Below the pieces are notes generated by a model, which saw only the letters and a list, made by a program, of their open reading frames with translations, made no database searches and was not told the origin of the DNA. The position numbers and the translations under genes were made by a program. This document shows, one piece after another, positions 23,105 to 33,831 of a stretch of 64,000 nt of DNA (positions are counted from its first letter, which is position 1; each line of letters begins with the position of its first letter). This DNA is from Leptoclinus maculatus. Lineage: Eukaryota > Chordata > Actinopteri > Perciformes > Stichaeidae. Where the stretch lies: assembly GCA_032191485.1 (NCBI GenBank), contig JAVDOI010000016.1, forward strand, positions 13,691,736 through 13,755,735, read 5' to 3'.

Positions 23105-23771
23105 TAGGGCTGCAACTAACAATTATTTTAATAATCGATTAATCTGTCGATTATTTTTTCGATTAATCGATGAATCGGATAAAAAAAAGGCGAGTGAATA
23201 AAAACGTGTCTTTAGTCTTGCAAACTATACCACCCCTGCTTTACTACTGTTATTAACGAGCTAACGCTAACTTGTCATCGCTGCGGACACCGGGCGGATC
23301 CGCACATCGAACGCGCCTAGTTCCTCACTTCAAAACGGAACAAAAGTAGGATTCTGTAGTGACTTACCCTGCTGTTGAACTCCCTTCCTCCTCATCAAGG
23401 GCTCCAACATGTTTACGTTTTAGGTGCTGAATCATCACCGTGGTGCTCCCGTGCCATATCGCTTTTGCATATCTTGCAATTAACACACTTTTTCGATTTA
23501 TTTAGTGTGAAATGCTCCGCACCTTGGATGACTTAGGTCGTACTGATTTCTCTGCCTCCGCCTTGTGTTTCAGAACAACGTTACGGGTCTCTCCGGTGGT
23601 CTTTCCTCTACCTCCGATCCGCTCTTTTTTTTTTTTTTATACTCAAACATCTCCGCCACTTATTGAGTGGCGTAATAGTCGCGCGACACAACGAATCGAT
23701 AATGAAATTCGTTGCCAACTCTTTTAATAATCAAATTTTAGCGATTTTATCGATTCGTTGTTGCAGCCCTA
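23105..23771 (-). mobile_element. hAT deletion derivative nested in the LINE
   Basis: The termini are TAGGGCTGCAAC and its exact complement GTTGCAGCCCTA, with further sub-terminal ATCGATTAATCG-like repeats. Exact 8-bp duplications ATAATTAT lie on both sides (23097-23104 and 23772-23779). These are hAT hallmarks. The 667-bp body retains a decayed BED zinc-finger exon and a splice donor on the minus strand but no catalytic domain, so it is a non-autonomous internal-deletion derivative. It inserted into an already present LINE and is therefore the younger of the two. Confidence 0.95.
23362..23540 (-). pseudogene. BED zinc-finger exon remnant of a hAT transposase
   Basis: On the minus strand, the translation of about 23460-23510 gives NKSKKCVNCKIC, with the paired cysteines of a BED zinc finger (codons 23467-23487). 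After a one-base-type frame change near 23445-23465, the frame continues HGSTTVMIQHLKRKH with the paired histidines (23409-23429). BED fingers bind the ends of hAT elements and commonly form the N-terminus of the transposase. The frame then runs to CAGCAGG followed by GTAAGT (complement of 23362-23367), a consensus splice donor, suggesting this was a first coding exon. The downstream catalytic exon is absent. The frameshift means it cannot encode a working finger. Confidence 0.75.
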
Positions 23772-23779
23772 ATAATTAT
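23772..23779. repeat. Right copy of 8-bp target duplication (ATAATTAT)
   Basis: Exact repeat of 23097-23104. The LINE reading frame resumes directly after it with the Ala-Asp-Asp codons. Confidence 0.95.
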
Positions 23780-24752
23780 GCAGACGACACACAAATCTAC
23801 ATAACTATATCACCAGGGGACTATAATCCCATACAAGTGCTGGGTAAATGCATTGAACAAATCAACAACTGGATGTGCCAGAATTTTCTTCAATAAAACC
23901 GAGGACGAACGATTGAAAGTCAGCGCTCAGCTTCAATCACTGATGTTAAAAACCTCAAACCAAGCCAGAAATCTAAATCAGCCTACTATCACCTGAAGAA
24001 TATATCAAGGATTAGAGGATTTATCTCTCAACAGGATTTGGAAAAACTTGTCCATGTATTTATCTTCAGTAGACTGGACTACTGTAACGGGGTGTTTACA
24101 GGTCTCTGTAAGAAGTCAATCAGAAAGCTGCAGCTGATTCAGAACGCTGCAGCTCGAGTCCTCACTAAGACCAAGAAAGTGGATCACATCACTCCAGTTC
24201 TGAGGTCTTTGCACTGGCTTCCTGTCCAACAAAGAATTGACTTTAAAATCCTGCTGTTGGTTTATAAAGCACTGAATGGTTTAGGGCCAAAATACATCTC
24301 TGATCTGCTGCTACCTTATGAACCATCCCGACCCCTGTAGACCGGTCTGGGACCGGTCTACTTTCTGTTCCCAGAGTCAGAACTAAACATGGAGAAGCAG
24401 CGTTCAGTTTTTCTGCTCCAAACATCTGGAACAAAGTCCCAGAAAGCTGCAGGTCTGCTGAGACCCTCAGCTCCTTTAAATCAAGATTGAAGACTTTTCT
24501 GTTTGCTGCCTTTAATTGAACCATTTTCAAGGATATTAATCAATCTCCTGCATTTCTGCATTTTACTACTGCATTTTATTTCTTACTTGTTAGTGTTTTA
24601 ATGACTGTTTTTAATGTTTCAATGAATGTTCTTAATTGTTTTTAAATCTCCTTTTCTTTTGCCTTATGTTTTGATGCTTTTAATGGTTTTATGTGAAGCA
24701 CTTTGAATTACCTTGTTGTTGAAATGTGCTATACAAATAAACTTGCCTTGCC

Positions 24753-27700
24753 AAAATAGTTTTGTTGTTTCTGAAAGCATATTGAAAGGCTGATACGAAA
24801 CATACTCATGAAACGCCTTATTGGTTCAGAAAAGTCGACGTATTCAACGTATCCTGTGGTTTGCAGAAATGTATGATGCCAACATTTATTTAGTTTTTCT
24901 GGCGACTGGGTTTGTGCCATATGCACATGGCTATGGGCTATACGTTAAGAAAATATTTTGTATTTCAAATAAGAATGTAGCACAGCATGCAGATGATGGG
25001 AAAAACTGACCTTTTCCATTGTTTGAGTCAAATAATATAAGAGTAGGCTGGACTAGTACTTGAGAGACTGAAGAGCACTAAAATCTCATCAAGTGCACAG
25101 GACTGAAGCCCTGCCAGCTGCAGTGGTGCTGAGCCGTGGGTGAACTTCGGGTTAACGCATATGTTTAGGGAGGATGTACTATGCAAAATAAAAATCGGTT
25201 ATACAACACTGAAAAGTGTTATCTTACAAAGTGTTGGGATTTTGGGAGCAAGTCATTGACCACGGGCTGAGCGCAGAGAGGAAAACAGATCATCAGGTCA
25301 CAGTTCCAATCACAGAGTGGAGAGTCAACAATACAAAAAAATAGGTCAAGAAGATTCATTATTTTGGGCTGCTGAGAGTATTTGATGTGCTCTTAGTCCA
25401 GATATTTCTTTCACATTTCCAATAGCTAACCTTCTCTCAATCCTTCTCTCTCTGCTGCTTTCTCTTCATTCCATTTCTCATTGCTCTCGCTGAAAGACAA
25501 ATCTGTGGAGCGAGAGCGAGAGCGTCTGCGGCTGTCTTATCGCCTGTCTCAACCCTGCAGAGAGAAATTCCTCGCCATTCGTTGAATACAAGTGCGATGG
25601 TGTGCGTTAGCGGCTCATCTGCGGCTGCACTTCCTCACCTGGCACTCGTGTGATTAGATTTCATATCCCAGGCTGCAGCAGATAAACTCTATCTCCATCG
25701 GCCAGGCCCCTCAACATCAATCTGCCTCGCCAATGCAGCCTTTGGGGCGGCGGTCGCATAAAACATTCCTACCACCCTGCTTATGCACAACAATAAAAAC
25801 GTCAGTGTTCTATAGAAGCAACATGCCATTTTACATACAAACATTAGTCTTTTATTATAATGTTTATGTGTATCTGTTTCACAGGGGAGACAATCAAGCC
25901 CCCCTTAAAGGGTGAACGCCCTGCTGTGTTATCCAAAATGAGGGTCCAGTGCCTTCCTCGGGCCGTGAGCCGGTCATGACGAGATGCTCGACTCTCTGCA
26001 TGGAGCACATCCACCGTGTGGCTGGACGGAGGTGGGAGGAAGGAGTAGAGCAGGACAGAGCGGCTCTGTTTATTTATTGTTCTCCTCTGCTTTAACGGCT
26101 CGTGACCGGCTGGCTTTATTAAACTGGGCTTTGAGCACACACATAGCAGCACTAAAACTTCCTGATGGCTGAGAGGGGATCAATTCGATCTGCTGCCTGC
26201 AGGAATTACTGCAAAGTAATGGTACCATCACACAGGTAGGCCTCGCCTGCGTTAGGGGTTAAATGGACCATTTAAATTCTTTAATCAACTTCAGTATTAG
26301 CTGCATGAGGGGAATGCAGCTCCTAACAGATATATGCAGGTGCAGGCTTTTCCATGAATATCAAATAAGGAGTTAGCACAAATCCCTCACCAGAATGGTG
26401 AGTACGAAAAACACAAAACAGACACGTTGTAGAGTATCTGCTGGCGCCACAGTTGTTAAACCTGGAACATGATGATTTTTTATCTTTAATTAGTGCTTCG
26501 CCACACACGTAATAGTTGCATTTAAATGAAACGTGTTTATGAAGCACATATCTTTTAAGCTAATTAACAGAAGAAAAAGAGTTTTCATTACAGAACATGT
26601 GCACAGTTTTCAGAAGCATTACTTACTCGTGATTAAAGTGACACGACTTGGTCCATCTCTTTCTGATTCTGTATGCATTATTTAGGACACAAAATACATT
26701 CACAATGCATATGTGAATATTATTTTTACAAAAAGACGTGCAATAAATACAGCATTTGTGAAAGTTGTGGTGCATTGGGGCTGTATGGAATTGCATTTTA
26801 CGGCTAAGCTTGGTCCACCCTCATTTGCATATGTGGGAGGGATAAAATATTAGAAATGTCTTACAACATAATGTAATGAAATACAGTGCCAACACAAGAT
26901 ATTAGATAATGAGATACTGGCAACATCTTCATGACGGTTTAAAACAACTGGACAAAGAAAATAAGATCAGATTTGCAAATTGTTATTCAGCGCAGGGCTG
27001 TTGTATTGTACTGCATGAGATTGTACATGTTTTCCTGCTACGCTCTATCCTCTGGTACAATTATATTTTAGTCTCCATATCAGCAAATTACTGATAATTG
27101 TTGAAAACAAGACACTATATATACACGTGTCAGCAAAGTAACTTTCCAACACCACAGCGTGCTCCCTATCATGAATTTATGGCCAAATAAGCAAGTTTCT
27201 GCAGCAATAATCTATTCATGGTATATCCAATTTGTCATTCACGTTGACATTTTAGATTTTAAATGAGGTTACCATTGAAAGCAGGGAATCATCAGATTAC
27301 GATAGTGCATGTAAATGCGCCGACTGTGTGTTGTGTACACTGCGAGACCCTTCCCCCGCACGCTTGTTGACGCCGCGGTCCCTTCGACCCCCCCGCCACC
27401 TCTGTAAATTGTGTTTCACGGCTTGAAGGTTACAGAGAAAGGCTTGTGTTTGCCGAGGAGGCCAGATTAGTGCTCATCAGTCGTGGTTGTTTGAGATCCG
27501 AGCACTGACCCTAGGGGCAAAAAGCCAAGCTGCTTTCACACTGCAGTACACGGGGACCCGATGGAGCCTACAGCAACCTATTGTCACCACTCACCCAAAA
27601 GAAAAGACAGCAAATTGCCATGTCAGGAACTTTGGCCCCCCATGCCAATATAATACACAGCCTTTGTCCCTCATCAGGCCTGTTAATATGAAAGGAGCAG

Positions 27701-29138
27701 CAAAGGGTATATGTTGCAGCTCAGCACTCGCTACAAAATAACAACAAAACGATTTGAGGTAGGAGTTTGTGTGGGTGTCTGCTTCGGAACATTTCATTTG
27801 CAGCAGTTTGAACTGCAATAAAGATTTACATTTGATGCAAATGTATGCATATTCACACTGGCACTGGTTAAAGGAGGGAGGCACGCATACATCTGCCTTC
27901 AGATGAGAAGGATATACAGATGGTTATAAACTGTGGATACAAACAGCCGTGCAAAAGCTTTTTTCCCCCTCAAAAAAGTGAAGAGTTTTGCTTGAGTTTT
28001 GCTTTGCCGTCAACTTCAGGAACAGATGAAAGCAAGTCGTGGACTTATGCTGAGATAAGCAGCCATGTTGAAGAAACCCATTGGAAGTTTGATCCTATAA
28101 CATCTTCAAACCCACTGGCTCAGTTTGCTGATAGTACACGAATTGTAACACCTTCTGTAGCAACATTTTTTCCATTATCTCCAATAAATGTCCTAGTCAT
28201 ACTCTCCAGCTTTCCACTTCCAAGCCTAAAGACCCGAACCATAATCGACTTCAGGAGATTTGATCATTTGTTTCTTGCCTTACTGAGGTAGCCGGCGGAG
28301 GTCAGTGATTTAAATGCTTACCAGATATATCATTAAGGTGGATTTCCTACTCTGCTCAGTGGCCAGTCATGCAAAGGTAATTAGGCATTTGTGTCTCCAT
28401 GATGCTGACTGACACTAAGATTAACAAGCTTTAGGAGCACAGTCGACTGGAGGTGAGAAATCTGCCATTATTGCCCAGATGATGAACTAAGTTCTGTCGG
28501 GTTCGATGGAATTGGAACTGGGGCACTCCTCAGAGGGGACCATACTACACTGCTCACTACTTCATTTAGCGTACACCTTAAACACATTTCTACCCGTGCT
28601 GAAGAAAAAAAATGAACTCGTACTAAAGTACTTGGAGCACCTCCGGTGATCAATAAAACGTCACAGGCTAATCCTGTCTAACACCTACGCCTCTGCGTGC
28701 TCTGAGAGCAACAGAACGCTTGCAAAAGGGGAAAGACCATTGAGTTTGAATTATGCAATGTTAGTATGTACATTGTTTTCACAGAACGTCTGTTGGCATA
28801 CTCACAAAAAGCCTCTGCATGTTTCTAATCAGCATGGTAGCCGTTCCTAAATGGCAGCAATAAAAGCACAGAGATCTTGCAGGAATGTAAAAGCGGCAGT
28901 AAAATAAAACGCATGATTTAATGACCATCTGTTGGGTGCCAGCGCAGACCTTGCTGCGACATGCTTTGTGAATGATCAAAGGCAGCATCCGCATCGAGAG
29001 TGATTCACCTCAGGAGGCACGATGGAGAATTAACAAGCCAACCAGCACAGATTCATTTTCCATGCAGTTTGGCCCTTTTGATTCCTTAACTGGTCTGCCT
29101 CATTTTCACAAGGTGAAAGTGAGGGAGTAAAACAATGC

Positions 29139-29139
<1 letters not shown>
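24753..29139. other. Non-coding stretch, no gene recognised
   Basis: Short overlapping open frames only. The frame at 27920-28291 (123 codons) has no recognisable motif and overlaps no splice-site pair that I could identify. No transposon ends seen. Confidence 0.5.

Positions 29140-29172
<33 letters not shown>
29140..29172 (+). repeat. (AC)16 microsatellite
   Basis: Uninterrupted AC dinucleotides. Confidence 0.97.
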
Positions 29173-29173
<1 letters not shown>

Positions 29174-29426
29174 CAGTCCGGCCCTACAAAATGTGAAGCT
29201 CCTAGCTAAACAGCAACGCACTTAAAAGTTTGGAAATCCATTTGTAGAATAGCCCAGCGGAACGATTCTAGAGACTTGGTATTATTAGGATTTTTTCTTT
29301 TCCTTTCAGACCAGCCCTGCCATCGGCTGCTGATGTTTATGACCTTCCTGAGTTTCTCTAAGAGTCCATTTAGGTGTTAGGGGATGGATGCCAAATGACC
29401 AATCAGCACTTAAAAGAAGCATACAC

Positions 29427-29479
<53 letters not shown>

Positions 29480-31493
29480 CATGCTGATGTCCTCAGACAG
29501 ATATTCCAAAAACACTCGGCTCTTATCTCATCAAGGCTCAGTAAATAAAACATTGAACAGCTGCGCCAGACTCAGGATTGCAGAGGCAGTGTGGGCATCC
29601 AGCCTGGTCCTGGAACAACACGGAGAGCACGAAGAAACACAAGACACCCAAAGATAAGCTAGACACTCATGAGTTAAGATGAAGTTAAAAACAGACCTAA
29701 ATAGATTCTCGGGGGGGACGATGAAAGCTCACGCTTCAAAGGTTTACCATAAGGCATGACAAATCTCAGGTGGGCTCCAGAGAAATAGCATACCCACACA
29801 AACGCTTTCAAAGCGCTACAACGATTACCTTACACGTCCTTGGGCTGGCATCGTCATAACCGCGTTGTTTTGCTCATCAGATTGTCTGTCTGTCTGACTT
29901 CTCTTTTATCTCTCCTTGATTATTCTTCCTTTTCTCACCGTCAGTCAGTGAGACTGTGTGCAGTATTTAACATGCTGAGGGGACACATGTCCACCCCAAA
30001 ACGCCACAGAACAAATGCGCTACTTTGTTTGCGTTCACAGCTCATTTGGCCCAATCCATGTTTTGGCTTTCTGTTTGTCACGCTTGGTGAGGTTTTCTGC
30101 GCTGCCCACCGAGGGGGAGAGACACGTTCCAGGGTCTGTCAGCTGAGGCTCACATTCACACCGTATCCTGCAGCATTTCCTTCAGGCTCTCTTTTTCATG
30201 TGGCGCGCAGAACACTGTGTCGAAATAGCATGTGGGCCTAATCTTTGGGGCATTGCCAGTGGAATTTGAAGAAGCGAATACAACATTTCAAATAATCGAC
30301 AATCTCCCATGTCTTGACCCTTTTGGGGGGGGGTCAAACACACACACTTTAGATACAATCAGACAGCTGTGTGTGCCTCGTCCTACCTCTACCACCAACA
30401 TAGTCACACTGCCACATGTAAGCTATCTATTTGATTTGAGCGACCCCCGGTACTCTGATGCCTGACGAGGCTTGGGAATGTGTCAGTGTGGTGTTGATCG
30501 GCTGCGGAGGTGGAGGGGAAGCGACAGGGTCTTGTTTGCAATTACACAGGTGGCGCTGGTCGGTGGTGGGAATGTCCCAGCTGGTCTCAAAGGTCTTATC
30601 TCCCCCAGTGAGCAGCAGTCCATCCACCCACCGACTGTAAACACAATGGCTCCCTATGGTACTGATCTGATTGCTGTTTCATCAGGGCCAGGAGTAGAGT
30701 CAGTGGAGAGGAGCTCTGTCCCACACTGTTTGATGAACTTGTTTATTTTTCCTGCACATGGGAGGCCCAGAACAAACTGATTGGCAAGCGGCGCGTTTAT
30801 CTGAGGCTTAGGAAAGCATTTCCCGATGACTCTGGACAGTCAGCGCTGCGCCGAAGCCACAGCGAAAAGCTTAATTAGAGCTTTCTGAAAATAACGTCTT
30901 GATACCACCCCCTATAATGCCCATTATTACTGCTAAGTATGCTCCTCCATCAAGGATGGCATGTGCTAATGTGAGTCTCACAGTAGAGAGCCAACATGTT
31001 TCAGTGGGCTCAAATAGCTTTGCTGCACTCTCCCACTCAGAAATTAATCTTCTGCGCACCTCTGCACATGCCCGACACAGAAAGGAACGCATATACCGAT
31101 ATTAATTGGTTTGTGCATATAGCTCAATTTCTTTTTGAAACCTCTCAAATACACATTATTCTACACATAGATGGCATGTTTAGGAGTAATGTTTTGACGC
31201 TATTTACCACCCTACGCGACAAGCTCATTATTTAACTAAGCTTGTCAAATATACATTTTTACACGTAAAGTGTGGCGTTTGATGGAGAGACGAGCGGTTC
31301 CCCCCTGAATGCTTCGCTGTTTTGCCTGCTAATTGCTTCTGTGGTGAAAACACACGATTATGCAAAGCAAAATGAGAACTGTTTTCCTCTCAGTACCGCC
31401 CACTACGTCTGACATCTGTTCTCTACCTCCACAACACTTTTTACTCTGCGTATCCCTCTGTCATTCTTCATACCACTTCCCTCATTTTTCCTC

Positions 31494-31494
<1 letters not shown>
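29173..31494. other. Non-coding stretch with a (GA)n tract
   Basis: Contains the (AG)23 tract at 29433-29478 and a G run near 30325-30333. The open frames at 29840-30627 overlap one another on both strands without recognisable domains, so I treat them as chance. Confidence 0.5.
29433..29478 (+). repeat. (AG)23 microsatellite
   Basis: Uninterrupted AG dinucleotides, a purine-only tract on the plus strand. Confidence 0.98.

Positions 31495-31534
<40 letters not shown>
31495..31534 (+). repeat. (TC)20 microsatellite
   Basis: Uninterrupted TC dinucleotides. It is complementary to the GA tracts at 29433-29478 and 31970-32061. Confidence 0.98.
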
Positions 31535-31536
<2 letters not shown>

Positions 31537-31969
31537 CCTTTACACAAGCTTCTGTGGCTACCCTCAGAGATCTGTCTGCACACACATACTGTGTCGGCAG
31601 TGTGAGGGTGATAATGAAGTGTCGGAGAAAAGAGGATTAGGTGGAGTGGTGGGCATCATCCCTGCGGTATAAATGCTCCTCTCTCCCTAAGGAAGGACAC
31701 ATGGAGCGGCTTTCACTTCAGTCCAGCTGGCTGTCTCGGTGTCACTCTCAGCTCGCATACTGGGACGGCTGCTGTGGCCCTCAAGAGGCAACAGTGAGGG
31801 GGTTAACGCGACGACGAGCCCGGCACCTCGGGGACACTCGGAGTTTCATCCTCTGACACCCGCCTGTTTATTCTGCACCGCCAGGCTGAGAGCAGCATAA
31901 CACTGGCAGTGGGAAAGTGAAGATCTTCACCAGGGGAACAGGCTGACACGGAGAGAAAGATAAATAGTG

Positions 31970-32021
31970 GGAGAGAGAGAGAGCGATAGAGAGAGAGAGC
32001 AATAGAGAGAGAGAGCGATAG

Positions 32022-32061
<40 letters not shown>
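31970..32061 (+). repeat. Compound (GA)n tract with GCGATA/GCAATA interruptions
   Basis: About 92 bases of GA repeats, regularly interrupted by GCGATA, GCAATA and GCGATA units at roughly 20-base spacing, followed by a pure GA stretch from 32025. The regular spacing suggests that a 20-base unit was duplicated. Confidence 0.95.
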
Positions 32062-32063
<2 letters not shown>

Positions 32064-33232
32064 GCCTCCTCTTCCCTGTGGTCTGACAAAAAGATGACAG
32101 CTTTCCTCTGGAGCTCGCTCTGCCTTCCCTGGGCAGAAACCTCACTTGTAGGAGAGCGGCCTGTCAGACACAGCTAACTAGGCTGCCCCGTGAGAGATGC
32201 ACAACACTTGACAGTCTGTTACTAGTTGGCAAAAGGCCACCGTAGCAGGTCAGTCTCTGCAAAGAAAGTACGAAAAAAGTGCCACTAGTCAGCTACCAAC
32301 CAGCTCTTTAGAGATGCTCACGTGAATGTTACGCTTCCAAGCCTCAGATCTAAACACCACCCCGACGCTACTGCAAACATTAGGTACTTGAGAGCAATCA
32401 GCCCTCTGTGTTGCTTTTGTGATGCGCAGTAGTTAGTGGAATTATGGCATTTACTGTTCAAGCCCTCAGCGTGCACGTGTCCCTCTGCTGTATGAGGCAG
32501 GCACTAAGTAAAGGTCCATTAGCCAGCTATAGTTAACATATCTGAATGGCACATCGTACATGTAACACTCAACATGGAGAGTCATTTAGTAACCACCGAG
32601 ATGAAACAAAACATTTGCTAACACACCTATTTGGTGTCAGTAGTCAGTGTAGCGACCTCACATTGTTTTCTGGTCTCATACATTAAAAACTGCAGCTGGG
32701 TACTAAAAGGTCCACTAATCAACTCCAGCACACTTTGTGTCTATATGTCGTGCATACAGTGTGCACATTAAATTAACAGTCAAACTATTAGTTTGTCCAA
32801 ACCAAAGGGCTGTTAAGACGTGGTTATTCTGCCTGGGCTGGGGGCTGTTTATCGATTTAATGGCTCTACTAATTTCCTTAATTGATCTCCACTGGTTCCT
32901 CAATTACCTTCACCACTGTTGAATACAGAGAGTAGATGGCATGGAAGGAACCAATATGTTAAGGAATTCATTTCTACAAAACAAATATTAGTTTTGATAT
33001 TGAACTACAACCATAAACTCTGTGATACTAAGCTCTTTCATATTTCACGGTGCCCCTGTACTCGGTTCAGGCTGTAGATGAAAAAAAAAAAGATTGTTAA
33101 ACGTGTATTTCTCAATTGCGGTCCACCTTTTGTCCCACCTTTTGTCCCATCTTCTTAATATATACTTTGCTCCGATTGCTCGCTGGAGAAATTCTTGCAA
33201 ACGTTTTTGAAAATAACAGGGTTTCATATGAC

Positions 33233-33252
33233 ATATATATATATATATATAT
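33233..33252 (+). repeat. (AT)10 microsatellite
   Basis: Uninterrupted AT dinucleotides. Confidence 0.95.
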
Positions 33253-33405
33253 GTATATTGGCATGTCAGCCGTCTCTGAATCATTCGTGAGCATGTGGCT
33301 AAGCTCTCTGAGCCTCTTGTGATGTCCTTGTAGTAGCCTTGCTGTGATTGGTGAGACTTTGGGATGGGGTAGTGCCCTGCGAAGAACTGTCCCCATCTGT
33401 CAGAT

Positions 33406-33424
33406 CCCATCCATCCATCCATCC
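33406..33424 (+). repeat. Short (CCAT)n tract
   Basis: Nearly five units of a CCAT tetranucleotide. Confidence 0.9.
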
Positions 33425-33567
33425 TGCATCGCTGGGGGCAACCGGACCAAAACTGACCACTGAGTCAACTGACAAGACAGCTCAGCATCCAGTTGTCCCA
33501 GAATAAGAATCACACTCAAGCACACACGACATGCCAACACGCAAGCAAATGTGTGCACAGTCACGTT

Positions 33568-33587
33568 CACACACACACACACACACA
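33568..33587 (+). repeat. (CA)10 microsatellite
   Basis: Uninterrupted CA dinucleotides within a wider CACA/CATGCA-rich stretch (about 33510-33650) that gives false His-Thr runs in translation. Confidence 0.93.
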
Positions 33588-33815
33588 GGCATGCAAACAT
33601 CCAGTCAGGCAGACACATAAATGCAATACACAAAGACACATGCATGCAAAAGAACATTGGCAGGCTGAGAGCAGGATCTAACCCCAAAACAGCCACAACA
33701 AAGCCCGCGCAGGACACAAATGCGCTCTGACATTGAGGTTGGTAATGCTTTGAGTTGTCTAAAATCTCAACAACTGACCCAGAAATGCTGGTGCACAGAG
33801 GAGGGGTTGGTGTGC

Positions 33816-33831
33816 GGGGGGGGGGGGGGGG
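33816..33831 (+). repeat. Poly-G run (16)
   Basis: Sixteen consecutive G residues. Confidence 0.95.

Larger units (their letters stand above)
22490..24519 (+). pseudogene. LINE reverse transcriptase pseudogene (L2 clade)
   Basis: The encoded protein would copy the LINE RNA into DNA at the target site. Visible reverse transcriptase blocks in order are a PISNLPFLSKIIEK finger block, GFRQHHSTETAL, the motif-A-like LDLSAAFDTVDH (22829-22866, containing a catalytic Asp), GVPQGSILGPLLF (from 23003), and the Tyr-Ala-Asp-Asp catalytic site (Ala-Asp-Asp codons at 23780-23788). The hAT at 23105-23771 splits the frame just before the Ala-Asp-Asp. After QNFLQ the frame stops and internal sequence is lost. 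The C-terminal region resumes at about 23990-24340 (FSRLDYCNGVF, NAAARVLT, LHWLPVQQRIDFKI). It is non-functional. The family assignment rests on motif recognition, not on a search. Confidence 0.93.
22440..24752 (+). mobile_element. 5'-truncated L2/Maui-type LINE, broken by a hAT insertion
   Basis: The element carries the reverse transcriptase and C-terminal part of a non-LTR retrotransposon, followed by a 3' UTR ending GTGCTATACAAATAAACTTGCCTTGCC. That tail is characteristic of fish L2-clade elements such as Maui. The endonuclease and the N-terminal part of the ORF are missing, as expected from incomplete reverse transcription; the left boundary is approximate. The copy is dead: its frame is interrupted by a 667-bp hAT, and there are small deletions after about 23890, an early stop at about 24338 and a local duplication of GACCGGTCT (24340-24348 and 24351-24359). 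A flanking target duplication was not identified. Confidence 0.93.

Noticed and set aside
27920..28291. 123-codon plus-strand frame
   Set aside because: No recognisable motif and no obvious splice sites or start context; consistent with chance.
29388..29657. Arg-Glu repeat protein
   Set aside because: The repeat is the reading of (AG)n; the flanking frame has no motif.
33493..33681. His/Thr-rich small protein
   Set aside because: Translation of a CACA-rich low-complexity stretch.
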